A stretch of DNA of 64,000 bases from Geobacter sp. (GTDB lineage: Bacteria > Desulfobacterota > Desulfuromonadia > Geobacterales > Geobacteraceae), in NCBI GenBank assembly GCA_003574885.1, contig PJFC01000005.1, positions 124,001-188,000 of the forward strand, in the 5' to 3' direction. Under the pieces are notes generated by a model. It did no database searches. It was not told the origin of the DNA and worked only from the letters and a program-made list of their open reading frames with translations. Position numbers and translations under genes: made by a program. Below are positions 44,205-55,671 of the stretch, piece after piece; position 1 is the first letter of the stretch, and every line of letters starts with the position of its first letter.

Positions 44205-45533
44205 ATGAAACGAAAAACTTTGCCCAAGCTTCTCTACGCCGACGCCAAGGGGAACATCTTCGACCACCCCTACTTTACCATGGCCGGGATGAACGGCACC
44301 GAGCCGGTCCTCCCCGACGACGTGGAACTGATCCCCCTCCCCGAGGACAGCCGTCTCTTCACCATTCCCAATACCCCCCCCATGGCCTGGGACGCCAAGA
44401 AGCGCGCCTTCGTCACCGTCGAGACGGTGCGTGAGGGGAAACGGGAGCAGCGGGTCCAGGCGGTTTCCGCTTTCATGGCCCCCGGCTATGTCCGGACCCT
44501 TCTTCCCGCCTGCGACTATGGCCGCAAGAAGGTCCATCTTCCCCTCTGGTCCTATACGGCCGTCGGTTGGGATGAGGAGAGCGAACGGTTCGTGGTGGCG
44601 GCCAGCCGGGTGGACGGCAATGAGAACTGGCTCCCCAAAAACTACGACGACCGGAAGCTCGATCCCATGGTGCGCAAGCTGGTGGCGGAATTCCCCGACA
44701 ACCGGCTCCTCGTTCAGCTGGCACGCTGCGCCGTGGATTACCATTGTTTTGCCGCCAAGAACCTCTTCTTCCGCCGCTGGGAGGCTCCTATCCCCACCTC
44801 TCCCGCCTGCAATTCCCGCTGTCTCGGCTGCATCAGCCTGCAACCGTCCGACTGCTGCCCTTCCAACCAGGAGCGGATCGGTTTCGTCCCGACTCCGGAA
44901 GAGATCGTGGAGCTGATGCTTCCCCACCTGAACGAGGCTCCGGAACCGATTGTTTCCTACGGCCAGGGGTGCGAGGGAGATCCGATCCTCCAGGCGGACA
45001 CCATCGCCGAGGCGACCCGGCGACTGAAGGCCGCCACGAGCCGAGGCACGGTCAATTTCAACTCCAACGGCTCCTTCCCCGACCGGATCGCGCTTCTTTG
45101 CGACGCGGGTGTGGATTCCATGCGCTTTTCCATGAATTCGGTGCAGGAGGAGTTCTACAACCGCTACTACCGCCCCGTGGGATACACCTTTTCCTCGGTG
45201 AAGGAGTCGGTCCGGCTTGCGAAGGAGCGGGGGCTCTTCACCATGATCAACTACCTGGTGTCGCCGGGACTGACTGACCGGGAGGACGAGGTAGAGGCGC
45301 TCCTCCGCTTCATCGGAGAGACCGGTGTGGACATGATCCAGATGCGGAACCTCTCCATCGATCCTGATTTCTACAACAAGAGGATGGGTGTGTCGGGAAA
45401 AGGAATCGGGATGTACCGGATGCTGGAACGGGTGAAAAAAGAGTTCCCACGCATCCAGTACGGCTACTTCAACCGGACGCGAGAGAATTTCTATCCGGCG
45501 GGGTACGAGGCGGGATGGCCGATCCGGGGGTAG
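44205..45533 (+). CDS. Radical SAM protein
   Basis: 442 residues. About 190 N-terminal residues precede the radical SAM core with CNSRCLGC (CxxxCxxC) near residue 200. SYGQGCEGDP and VNFNSNGSFP follow as the SAM-binding part of the barrel. A CCPSN just after the cluster motif adds more cysteines. No substrate can be assigned. AAGGTG precedes ATG. Transcribed divergently from the selenoprotein gene, 183 bp away. Confidence 0.85.
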   Translation: MKRKTLPKLLYADAKGNIFDHPYFTMAGMNGTEPVLPDDVELIPLPEDSRLFTIPNTPPMAWDAKKRAFVTVETVREGKREQRVQAVSAFMAPGYVRTLLPACDYGRKKVHLPLWSYTAVGWDEESERFVVAASRVDGNENWLPKNYDDRKLDPMVRKLVAEFPDNRLLVQLARCAVDYHCFAAKNLFFRRWEAPIPTSPACNSRCLGCISLQPSDCCPSNQERIGFVPTPEEIVELMLPHLNEAPEPIVSYGQGCEGDPILQADTIAEATRRLKAATSRGTVNFNSNGSFPDRIALLCDAGVDSMRFSMNSVQEEFYNRYYRPVGYTFSSVKESVRLAKERGLFTMINYLVSPGLTDREDEVEALLRFIGETGVDMIQMRNLSIDPDFYNKRMGVSGKGIGMYRMLERVKKEFPRIQYGYFNRTRENFYPAGYEAGWPIRG

Positions 45534-45536
45534 GGA

Positions 45537-46487
45537 TCACCACCAACGCCAGAGGGCCACGACCAGCGTGATGAGGAATACCATGGTCAGGTTCATGTAG
45601 GCCATGAAGTAGAATACCCGCACGTGCAACGGCTGCTTCACCTTGACCGATTCCGTTACCAGGTCGCCGATCCGCGGCATGGCCAGCACCCGGTCTTCGC
45701 CGTGGGGCGCCTGGGAGAGCGCCTCCGTCAGGTCAATTCCGGCCTGATGCCGGCGCATGTGCGACCCTTCCTTCCAGAGCCTGCTTTCCGTCACATCGTA
45801 GATTCCCCCCTGATAGGCCACGTAGGTCGGCCGACCCTCTTTCCCGTCGAATCCGCCGAGTACTTCCATTGTCATATCCCCGCCGGTCGCTGCAGGTGTC
45901 CCGCCGTTTCTTATCTGTCGCCGGAGTTTGGGGCCGATGACGGTTACCACGTAAAGGGCGGAGATGACCATGATGGCGAAGAGGGAGACCTTGATCGTGA
46001 GGAGGATGCCGAAGCGGGTGGTGAGGATGAGCGCCGGGTCAGGCACCCGGTAGTGGGTGAGGATGGCGCCGGTCACGGCCATCGTGGCCATGGAGGCGAG
46101 GCCGACCCGCATTTCTCCCCGGGGAAGCCCGGATGCGGCGTAGGCCGGCTTCAGTACGAGGTGGACGTAGAGGATGGTGCCGAACCAGAGGATGGCAGTG
46201 ATGAGGTGGAGGTAGCCGGCCACCAGCCGAAAGAGCCGGCTGGCCGCGGAGCGTTCCGGTGCTGTAGCGGGAGCCGGTGCTGCGGCAGGAGAAGTGGCGA
46301 GGGTGCCGCTCTTCTGGAAACCGACCCCCGCCGCGGTCAGCTCGCCTCCCCCGGCCGGGTCGATATGGCAGGTCTTGCAAGGCTGGCCGGTCTGGCGGGC
46401 GTACTCTTCTGTCGCCATGGCCCCCAGCGGAAGGGCCAGCAGGATGAGGGAGAAAAGAAGCGCTCTAGCGCCTGATGGCAAAGTCAT
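45537..46487 (-). CDS. Cytochrome c / CopD / cytochrome b5-like fusion
   Basis: 316 residues with three parts. After the signal peptide, one c-type haem site CKTCH lies near residue 38. A CopD-like membrane domain with four helices (about 85-205) follows. A cytochrome b5-like haem-binding segment comes next (about 215-285; YVAYQGGIYDVTESRLWKEGSHM) and a last helix ends the protein. It probably passes electrons across or along the inner membrane. GGGGGAG four bases before this ATG sets the start. It overlaps the upstream acylphosphatase gene by 23 bases. Confidence 0.8.
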   Translation of the reverse strand: MTLPSGARALLFSLILLALPLGAMATEEYARQTGQPCKTCHIDPAGGGELTAAGVGFQKSGTLATSPAAAPAPATAPERSAASRLFRLVAGYLHLITAILWFGTILYVHLVLKPAYAASGLPRGEMRVGLASMATMAVTGAILTHYRVPDPALILTTRFGILLTIKVSLFAIMVISALYVVTVIGPKLRRQIRNGGTPAATGGDMTMEVLGGFDGKEGRPTYVAYQGGIYDVTESRLWKEGSHMRRHQAGIDLTEALSQAPHGEDRVLAMPRIGDLVTESVKVKQPLHVRVFYFMAYMNLTMVFLITLVVALWRWW

Positions 46488-46740
46488 CGAACTCCCCCGT
46501 GTAGGTGTCACGCTCTGTCACCACTGCATCCACCCTGGACGCGCTCGGGCCGGTACGGCACCAGTCGACGAGGGCCAGAACCTTTGCCTCTTCTCCCTCG
46601 AAGCACCCCTCTACCGAGCCGTCGGGAAGGTTCTGCACCCATCCCGTCACCTGCAAGCGGATGGCATTCTGCTGCGTGAAGCGACGGAAATTAACCCTCT
46701 GTACGAGCCCCTTTACAATTACCATGGTACGGATTTTCAT
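46465..46740 (-). CDS. acyP: Acylphosphatase
   Basis: 91-residue enzyme that hydrolyses acyl phosphates. The phosphate loop reads VKGLVQRVNFR with Arg19, and Asn37 is in GWVQNLPDGSVEG; both are the expected catalytic residues. The Gly-Val-Gly-Phe form of the loop is changed to Arg-Val-Asn-Phe. AAAGGA precedes ATG 46740. Its 3' end overlaps the cytochrome fusion gene. Confidence 0.9.
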   Translation of the reverse strand: MKIRTMVIVKGLVQRVNFRRFTQQNAIRLQVTGWVQNLPDGSVEGCFEGEEAKVLALVDWCRTGPSASRVDAVVTERDTYTGEFDDFAIRR

Positions 46741-46933
46741 GCTGCTTCCTTTCATAGACATTTACCACAGAGGATATGGAGAAAATCAAAAGCCATTTAA
46801 CAGGGATGGACAGGATGGACAGGATAAAACCTTGAAAACCTGAATCTCATGTAAAATCCCCCCTCGTGGGGTGAGGGGGGGCGGGAATCAGTAGTTCTCA
46901 GTGCCTCTGTGTCTCTGTGGTAAGGTGAACCGG

Positions 46934-49268
<2,335 letters not shown>

Positions 49269-51311
49269 ATGCTCGATCTCCATACCATGAACCCCCCGCA
49301 GCTGGCTGCGGTGAAACATACGGAAGGGCCGCTCCTGGTACTGGCCGGTGCCGGCTCGGGGAAGACCCGGGTCATCACCTACCGGATTGCCTACCTGCTT
49401 GAAAAGCTGCAGGTGCCGCCGACGCAGATCCTTGCGGTCACCTTTACCAACAAGGCGGCCCGGGAGATGCAGGAACGGATGACTGAGCTGGTGGGGCGGG
49501 AGCGGTGCAAGGGGGTGATTCTCTCCACCTTCCACTCCCTCGGGATGCGCATCCTCCGGCGGGATATCGAGCGGCTCGGCTACAAGCGGAATTTTTCCAT
49601 CTACTCAACCTCCGACCAGGTGGGGCTCATCCGCCAGCTCATGCGGGAGATCGACGACACCGGCAAGAAATACGACGCCGAGACTGTCCTCTGGAAGATC
49701 TCCGGCGCCAAGAACGCCCTCGTGACCCCCGACCGTTATGTCCCCCGCTCCGGCGACGACTACGAGCTCCTGGCCGCACGGCTCTACCCCCGCTACCAGT
49801 CGGCCCTGCAGGCCTGCAACGCCGTTGACTTTGACGATATCATCATGCTCACCGCCTGGCTGTTCCAGGAGCACCCCGAGGCTCTCAAGCACTGGCAGGA
49901 GCGATTCCGCTTCATCATGGTGGACGAGTACCAGGATACCAACCCCGCCCAGTACCTCCTCATCAGCCAGTTGGCGGCCCACCATAAAAACCTCTGCGTG
50001 GTGGGGGACGACGACCAGTCCATCTATGGCTGGCGCGGCGCCGATGTGGAGAAGATCCTGGCCTTCGAGCACGACAACCCCGGTTGCCGGGTGATCAAGC
50101 TGGAGCAGAACTACCGCTCCACCGGCACCATCCTCTCCGCCGCCAACAGCGTCATCAGGAACAACCCGAAGCGGAAGGAGAAGACCCTCTGGACCGACAG
50201 CGGCCCCGGCCGCGCAATCGACCTTGTGGTGGCCGCCGACGACGAGGAGGAGGCGACGACGGTTGTGGAGCGGATCCAGGTTGAGTGCACGCGGAACCAG
50301 CTGGAGTACGGCGACTTCGCCATCCTCTACCGGACCAACGCCCAGAGCCGCGCCCTGGAGGAGCAGCTCCGCTTCGAGGGGATACCCTACGTCCTCATCG
50401 GCGGGATGCAGTTCTACGAGCGGAAGGAGGTGAAGGACACCCTCTGCTACCTGAAGGCGATCGACAACACCGACGACGAGCAGGCGCTGCTCCGGATTAT
50501 CAACTTCCCCCGCCGGGGGATAGGTGACGGCACCATGCTGAAGCTCAACCAATGGTCCCTGGCCCAGGGTGTCCCCCTGTTCGAGGCGCTGGGGCGGGTG
50601 GGGGAGGTGGACGACATCCCTGCCGCCATCCGGGAGAAGGTCCTGTCATTCCACAGCCTTATGAGCGAGGAGTCTAATCGCTTCCGGAACCGGAAGGCGG
50701 CACTGTCTGAGGGGGTGATGACGCTCTTCAAGCGGCTCGGTATCGAGGAGGAGCTGTACCGGACCATCGACGACCGGGCAGTGGCCCGGCGCAAGGTGGA
50801 AAACGTGGAGCAGATCGTCAACTCCCTCGCCTCCTACGAGGAGCGGGTTCCTGCGCCCACCCTGTCAGGCTTCCTGGAAAAGGTCTCCCTGATGGACGAG
50901 GACCGGTTTTCCGGCAAGGACAAGAAGGAGCACGGACAGAACGCCGTCACCCTCATGTCGCTCCACTCAAGCAAGGGGCTGGAGTTCCCCTACGTCTTCC
51001 TGGTCGGGCTGGAGGAGGAGATTCTTCCCCACAAACGGTCGATCTACGAAGATTTCTCCGTCGACGAGGAGCGCCGGCTCATGTACGTGGGGATAACCCG
51101 CGCCCGCCGTCACCTCACCATTACCCGCTGCCTGCGGCGGAAGAAATACGGCAAGCTGGAGGAGCGGGTCCCGTCCCGGTTCCTGGATGAGATTCCCGCC
51201 GACCTGCTCAACGTCCAGCAGGCCGCCGCGGCCGCCGTCCTCACCGAGGAGGAGACGGAGAAGGTGGCAAGCGATACCTTCTCCCGGCTGAAGGCGATGT
51301 TCGGGGAGTAG
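49269..51311 (+). CDS. rep: Rep/UvrD-type superfamily 1 DNA helicase
   Basis: 680-residue 3'-5' helicase. Walker A GAGSGKT at residues 27-33, VDEYQDTN (motif II), VGDDDQSIYGWRGA (motif III), EQNYRST (motif IV), LMSLHSSKGLEFPYVFLVG (motif V) and MYVGITRARRHL (motif VI). The length and N-terminal layout are closer to Rep than to UvrD. PcrA is the alternative name. It likely clears proteins from DNA ahead of forks. Confidence 0.93.
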   Translation: MLDLHTMNPPQLAAVKHTEGPLLVLAGAGSGKTRVITYRIAYLLEKLQVPPTQILAVTFTNKAAREMQERMTELVGRERCKGVILSTFHSLGMRILRRDIERLGYKRNFSIYSTSDQVGLIRQLMREIDDTGKKYDAETVLWKISGAKNALVTPDRYVPRSGDDYELLAARLYPRYQSALQACNAVDFDDIIMLTAWLFQEHPEALKHWQERFRFIMVDEYQDTNPAQYLLISQLAAHHKNLCVVGDDDQSIYGWRGADVEKILAFEHDNPGCRVIKLEQNYRSTGTILSAANSVIRNNPKRKEKTLWTDSGPGRAIDLVVAADDEEEATTVVERIQVECTRNQLEYGDFAILYRTNAQSRALEEQLRFEGIPYVLIGGMQFYERKEVKDTLCYLKAIDNTDDEQALLRIINFPRRGIGDGTMLKLNQWSLAQGVPLFEALGRVGEVDDIPAAIREKVLSFHSLMSEESNRFRNRKAALSEGVMTLFKRLGIEEELYRTIDDRAVARRKVENVEQIVNSLASYEERVPAPTLSGFLEKVSLMDEDRFSGKDKKEHGQNAVTLMSLHSSKGLEFPYVFLVGLEEEILPHKRSIYEDFSVDEERRLMYVGITRARRHLTITRCLRRKKYGKLEERVPSRFLDEIPADLLNVQQAAAAAVLTEEETEKVASDTFSRLKAMFGE

Positions 51312-51360
51312 GGGACCACTTTTGCTTCACAGGGGAAGGTATGGGAACCCCCTGAACAGA

Positions 51361-51394
51361 GACAGAAAGGCGGCCGATTGGCCGCCTTTCTGTC
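51361..51394. terminator. Strong bidirectional terminator
   Basis: 15-bp perfect stem GACAGAAAGGCGGCC/GGCCGCCTTTCTGTC with loop GATT, between the convergent rep and Sel1 genes. Confidence 0.88.
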
Positions 51395-51424
51395 AAGCGT
51401 ACGTGTAATGTAGAAGATTGGGAG

Positions 51425-52522
51425 CTAATCGGTTTTGGCAATAATGCTTTTGTTCAGGAGCATCTCTTTTTTCAGACGCTGGGCTTCATAGAAACGGGGG
51501 CGCGTCATTTCACCAGCGACCATGTCCCTTTTGTCGGCTGCTTTGGAGAGCCCCTGTCGTGCAGCAATATCGAGCCATGCGTATGCCTTGACCAGGTCCT
51601 TTTCCACTCCTTTCCCCTCGTCAAACATTTCTCCAATGCTGTACTGGGACTCGGCGTTTCCCTTCCAGGCAGCAATCAGGTGCCACTTGGCCGCTTCGGC
51701 GGGATTCCTCGTTTCAACCGGTCCGGATAAGAAAAAAACCCCCAACTGATGTGCAGCAGGGATATATTCCTGCAAGGCAGCCGCGCGAAGCCAGATGACA
51801 GCTTCCGTGTGATTCCGGGGGACTTGCTCCCCTCTGATGCACTCCATCCCCAGAAGGTAGGCTGCTTCAGGAGTTTTGTGCGTCGTTGACAGAGCCTGCC
51901 ATCTGGCCGTTTCCGCTGTATTCTGCGGGGTTGCCCGCCCGGTCAGGTACATCCTGGCGAGGCTGTCTTGGGCAGCCGCATGCCAGTTCCCGGCGGCCAG
52001 ACGATACCATCGGGTAGCTTCATCGTCGCTTTGCGGCACCCCGCACCCATATTCATACATGGTTCCGAGTATGTGCCCCGATTCGACGTCGCCCTGCCCT
52101 GCGGCCATCCTGAACCATCTGGCAGCGGTTTTGTCGTCCCGCGGGACCCCCTGACCGGTGGCGTACAGGATGCCCAGATTGAAACCGGCCTCCGGGTGCA
52201 ACTGCTGCGCGGCCATGTAGAACCAGCGGAGCGCTTCAGGGTAATTTTGCGCCATATTCCTGCCACTGGCATAATCGACTCCGAAGTCGTTCATGGCTGC
52301 GGCATTGCCTCCTACCCCCTTTGTGCCATGAGAACTGCCGGGCAGATTGCGGGCTGGCGTACTGTCGGACGGCTGCTCTCCTCCTGCCGACTTGCGGAAA
52401 TCCAGTGCTTCGTTGCTGTCCAGATACGGCTGCGTGCATACACTCTGCTCAGACGCAAGAGAAACTCCGATTCCCAGGGGGATCAACAGCACAAGCAGCG
52501 ATATGGCAATGGTTCGTTTCAA
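51425..52522 (-). CDS. Exported Sel1-repeat protein
   Basis: 365 residues with a signal peptide (ending SLAS) and about seven Sel1-like repeats from residue 75 to 340. Examples are ALRWFYMAAQQLHPEAGFNLG and AARWFRMAAGQGDVESGHILG. Sel1 arrays are protein-binding scaffolds, here periplasmic. It follows the nine-heme cytochrome gene by 36 bp on the same strand, so the two are probably one operon, and it may help assemble or dock the cytochrome. Confidence 0.85.
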   Translation of the reverse strand: MKRTIAISLLVLLIPLGIGVSLASEQSVCTQPYLDSNEALDFRKSAGGEQPSDSTPARNLPGSSHGTKGVGGNAAAMNDFGVDYASGRNMAQNYPEALRWFYMAAQQLHPEAGFNLGILYATGQGVPRDDKTAARWFRMAAGQGDVESGHILGTMYEYGCGVPQSDDEATRWYRLAAGNWHAAAQDSLARMYLTGRATPQNTAETARWQALSTTHKTPEAAYLLGMECIRGEQVPRNHTEAVIWLRAAALQEYIPAAHQLGVFFLSGPVETRNPAEAAKWHLIAAWKGNAESQYSIGEMFDEGKGVEKDLVKAYAWLDIAARQGLSKAADKRDMVAGEMTRPRFYEAQRLKKEMLLNKSIIAKTD

Positions 52523-52558
52523 CTGTTCCTCCGCGAGCAGTGGCTGCGAAATGATGCC

Positions 52559-53317
52559 CTACATGTCATGGCAGCGGACACAGTCTTCCCTTACCGTGAA
52601 GGCTGTGTAATCGTCATGGCAGGCTCCACAGGACTTGTGTTGGTCCATGTCGTCCATGGAAGCTCTCTGTCTGATGTAGCCCAGGGGAAAGATCTTCGGA
52701 TGGCAGTCGGCACAACGGTACAAGGCCGTGTGAAAGGAATGGCTGAATGTGACGGGCCCGGCATTTGTCACCTTCATGAGCACGTTGCCGGCAAGATGGC
52801 AACGGGAACAGTCGGACAGGTCAAAAGCCGTCTTCCCCTTGTGGCAGGCACCGCACGATTTCCCTTTTTCCATCTCCGCCATGGTGGCGGGACGGTTTCT
52901 CCCCGGCTTGAACAGGCGTGGATGGCATTTGTTACATGCCATTTTCCTGGTGTGGGGTGCGTGGACAAAAATGACATCACCGGTAGGCTGGACCTTGAAG
53001 GTGATGTCCCTGATCGTATGGCAGCGCCCGCAGTCCGAAAGGGGAAAAGCGATCCTGCCGTGACATGCTCCACAGGACTTCCCTTTGTACATCTCTGCCA
53101 TGGTCACGGGACGCTTGCTCTTGGTCGCATAGATCTTGTCATGACAGGTGTGGCAGTTGTCGTTGATACGGGGGCTTTTCGTGTGGACATCATGACTGAA
53201 TACGATGTTACCCGCATTGCCGGTCCTGAAGGTGACATCACCGATATCCGAAGCAGACGTTGGGGAATGGAGCAGAACTACGGTGGTAAGTATCATGAAA
53301 ATGCGTACAAAAACCAT
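52559..53317 (-). CDS. Nine-heme c-type cytochrome with three three-heme repeats
   Basis: 252 residues. The signal peptide ends near SASD. Nine CxxCH sites start at residues 55, 82, 96, 128, 155, 170, 202, 230 and 246. They fall into three repeats of about 74 residues. Each repeat has a distal His in FSHDVH, FVHAPH or FSHSFH, then three haem sites. The repeat matches the three-heme 'nanowire-type' pattern (M-x5-K-SCGACH, then DC-x-RCH). Likely periplasmic or outer-surface electron transfer. ATG 53317 has AGGGAAAG upstream; a longer frame to 53377 has no signal-peptide-like N-terminus. Confidence 0.9.
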   Translation of the reverse strand: MVFVRIFMILTTVVLLHSPTSASDIGDVTFRTGNAGNIVFSHDVHTKSPRINDNCHTCHDKIYATKSKRPVTMAEMYKGKSCGACHGRIAFPLSDCGRCHTIRDITFKVQPTGDVIFVHAPHTRKMACNKCHPRLFKPGRNRPATMAEMEKGKSCGACHKGKTAFDLSDCSRCHLAGNVLMKVTNAGPVTFSHSFHTALYRCADCHPKIFPLGYIRQRASMDDMDQHKSCGACHDDYTAFTVREDCVRCHDM

Positions 53318-53557
53318 TGACTTTCCCTGACATGCTTGCATCTGCGACGGTTTTTGCTTGCCTGATTCCCCTTCCACAAGGCTTACGGAACGTAACGCAG
53401 CATTCGAATAAATGAAATAATTCTGGACACGCCGGGCAGGTGTAAAGGGGCGGCAGCATCACTGATTTTCGTGTTTTTATCACTAAAAGATGCAGTGTGT
53501 CAATGAAAACGGGCAAGACGAGGTGAGGTTGCCGGGACAGGCTGCTCGTGGATTTGC

Positions 53558-54493
53558 TCAGTTGCCAAAGACGGCAGTCTCCCCGGCAAGAGAAGGGTTT
53601 TGCTGCACATTTCTTGTCTCCTCCAGGAGGCCAAGGTACGCCTTCAGCAGCGTCGTCTGCTGCTCGTTGTGCCGTGTCAGGATTATCAGCGTTCTCCGCA
53701 AATCCAGCGGTGACGTTACTTCCACAAGCCAGCCGTTATCCATCTCTCTCTGGACCGCCATTCTCGACAGGCATCCGACACCCAATCCCGCCTCCACCCC
53801 CTTTTTGATCGCCTCGGTATGCCCCAGTTCCATGGCTACCCCATACCTGATACCCTGCTTTGCCATGGCGGCTTCAAATACCTCTCTGGTCCCGGAACCT
53901 TTTTCACGCATGATCCATGGGGCATCCTCCAGCATTTTCAGGGACGCGATTCCCTCATGTTCCCATGGGTGACCTTTCCCGACGATAATTACCAGTTCAT
54001 CCGCTTTCCACGGCATTGTATCGAGTGTGGTTATGTGGCACGGTCCCTCGATGAGCCCGAGGTCAACGTCGCCGTTCTCCACCGCCCGCTCGATCTGGTG
54101 GGCATTCCCGACCTGCAGCAGCGCCTTTGCACGCGGGTACTGCCGCGAGAATTCGCCGACGATCAGCGGAAGCAGATAATTTCCGATGGTGGTGCTCGCC
54201 CCTACGTTGAGTGTCCCGTGAGGTTCTCCAACGGATTCATTCAGAACCTGTTCTATGGTATGAACTCTCGCGAGCACGTCATGCACCTCCGGCAGAATCC
54301 GCCGCCCCCGGTCATTCAGGAGAAGCCGTCTCCCCTGACGTTCAAAAAGCGGCGCACCGGCAAACCGCTCCAGTTCGGCAAGCGCCATGCTGACTGCCGA
54401 TTGGCTCAAGAGCAGTTGTTCGCTTGCCCTGGTGACCTGCCCGCACTGCGCAACTTGTTCGAAAATCTCCAGCTGTCTCAAGGTGATGGCCAT
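53558..54493 (-). CDS. LysR-family regulator
   Basis: 311 residues. Winged helix-turn-helix at residues 1-60 (LRQLEIFEQVAQCGQVTRASEQL) and a substrate-binding domain for the rest. Divergent from the YeiH-family gene, the classic layout for control of a neighbour. ATG 54493 begins the conserved MAITLRQLEIF; an in-frame start 39 bases earlier only adds an unrelated tail. Confidence 0.92.
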   Translation of the reverse strand: MAITLRQLEIFEQVAQCGQVTRASEQLLLSQSAVSMALAELERFAGAPLFERQGRRLLLNDRGRRILPEVHDVLARVHTIEQVLNESVGEPHGTLNVGASTTIGNYLLPLIVGEFSRQYPRAKALLQVGNAHQIERAVENGDVDLGLIEGPCHITTLDTMPWKADELVIIVGKGHPWEHEGIASLKMLEDAPWIMREKGSGTREVFEAAMAKQGIRYGVAMELGHTEAIKKGVEAGLGVGCLSRMAVQREMDNGWLVEVTSPLDLRRTLIILTRHNEQQTTLLKAYLGLLEETRNVQQNPSLAGETAVFGN

Positions 54494-54600
54494 GGTGATT
54501 GCCTTATCAATAATGCTGATATAAATGATCAATATTTTTAAATTTTATTTATATAGTATTTTTGCTAGAGTGCAAGAAAAATTACGGTGGGGGAGCAGGA
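54494..54600. promoter_or_regulatory. AT-rich divergent control region of the LysR/YeiH pair
   Basis: A 107-bp spacer, strongly AT-rich. TGATATAAATGATCA is a T-N11-A-like dyad that would suit a LysR regulator. Confidence 0.45.
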
Positions 54601-55530
54601 ATGAACGACAGGTTACGCCAGACCCTTTTTGTCCTGTGTCTGGCATTATGCGCCTTTCCGTGGGTCAGTACCGCCGTGGCGCTCGTCATGGGGGTGGCTT
54701 TCAGCTTCCTGATCGGGAATCCCTGGCCCTACAAGTCCGCAAAAGTGAGCAAAGTGATTCTCCAGGTATCAGTAGTCGGCCTCGGCTTCGGGCTCAGTCT
54801 CGGGGAGGTCCTCCACACCGGGAGGAGTTCCCTGCTCTACACGGTTGTCGGTATCATCTTCACGCTGTCAGTAGGGTACCTGCTGGGAACTCTGTTCAAA
54901 ACCGACAAGAATACGTCTTTGCTCATTTCGTTCGGAACCGCCATATGCGGGGGAAGTGCCATCGCCGCCATGGCGCCGGTGCTCAAGGCGAAGGACGACG
55001 AGACCGCCGTGGCACTGGCGACCGTCTTTACCCTGAATTCCGTTGCGCTTCTGCTGTTTCCGCTGGTAGGGCATATCCTGAACCTCAGCCAGGGGACGTT
55101 CGGCACCTGGGCCGGGCTTGCCATCCACGATACGAGCAGTGTCGTCGGCGCGGCTTCCGCATACGGCGCGTCGGCGCTGGCCGTTGGGACGACGGTAAAG
55201 CTTACCCGTACTATCTGGATAACACCGGTCGTCATCGGGACCGCATGGCTCAAGAAGTCGGAGCGTAAAGCCGGAATCCCCCTGTTCATCATCGGGTTTG
55301 TGCTGGCTGCAACCATCAGGACTTTGCTGCCGCAGTATGATTTCTATTGGGGAGGTCTGGCGTCTGTGGCAAAGCAGTGCCTGGTGGGGACCCTGTTTCT
55401 GGTCGGCGCCGGATTGAGCAGGGAAGTGCTGAAGAAGGTGGGAGTCCGGCCTCTTTTGCAGGGGGTAACGCTCTGGCTGCTCGTCAGTGTTCTGACCCTG
55501 GCAGCATTGATGCTGTTCGGCATCGCGTGA
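54601..55530 (+). CDS. YeiH-family (UPF0324) membrane transporter
   Basis: 309 residues with about ten membrane helices. Family motifs are VVGLGFGLSLGEVL, GTAICGGSAIAA, and LAIHDTSSVVGAASAYG. The family is annotated as putative sulfate or sulfonate exporters on limited evidence. GGGGGAGCAGGA before ATG 54601 sets the start. Pairing with a LysR gene is the same as in E. coli yeiE-yeiH. Confidence 0.88.
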   Translation: MNDRLRQTLFVLCLALCAFPWVSTAVALVMGVAFSFLIGNPWPYKSAKVSKVILQVSVVGLGFGLSLGEVLHTGRSSLLYTVVGIIFTLSVGYLLGTLFKTDKNTSLLISFGTAICGGSAIAAMAPVLKAKDDETAVALATVFTLNSVALLLFPLVGHILNLSQGTFGTWAGLAIHDTSSVVGAASAYGASALAVGTTVKLTRTIWITPVVIGTAWLKKSERKAGIPLFIIGFVLAATIRTLLPQYDFYWGGLASVAKQCLVGTLFLVGAGLSREVLKKVGVRPLLQGVTLWLLVSVLTLAALMLFGIA

Positions 55531-55613
55531 GATGCCGGAAATCCGCATGATGAGCGAATGTCCTGGATGGTGCATGTCGAGTAGTTAACAGATCAAGTAG
55601 TAGGTACCACAAT

Positions 55614-55642
55614 GACAAAGGCCGTGTAGAGCGGCCTTTGTC
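55614..55642. terminator. Bidirectional terminator between the YeiH and paaK genes
   Basis: 11-bp perfect stem GACAAAGGCCG/CGGCCTTTGTC with a 7-base loop. Confidence 0.85.
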
Positions 55643-55671
55643 GTGTCCGGAATGGTGTCCCCGTTGAGGGA

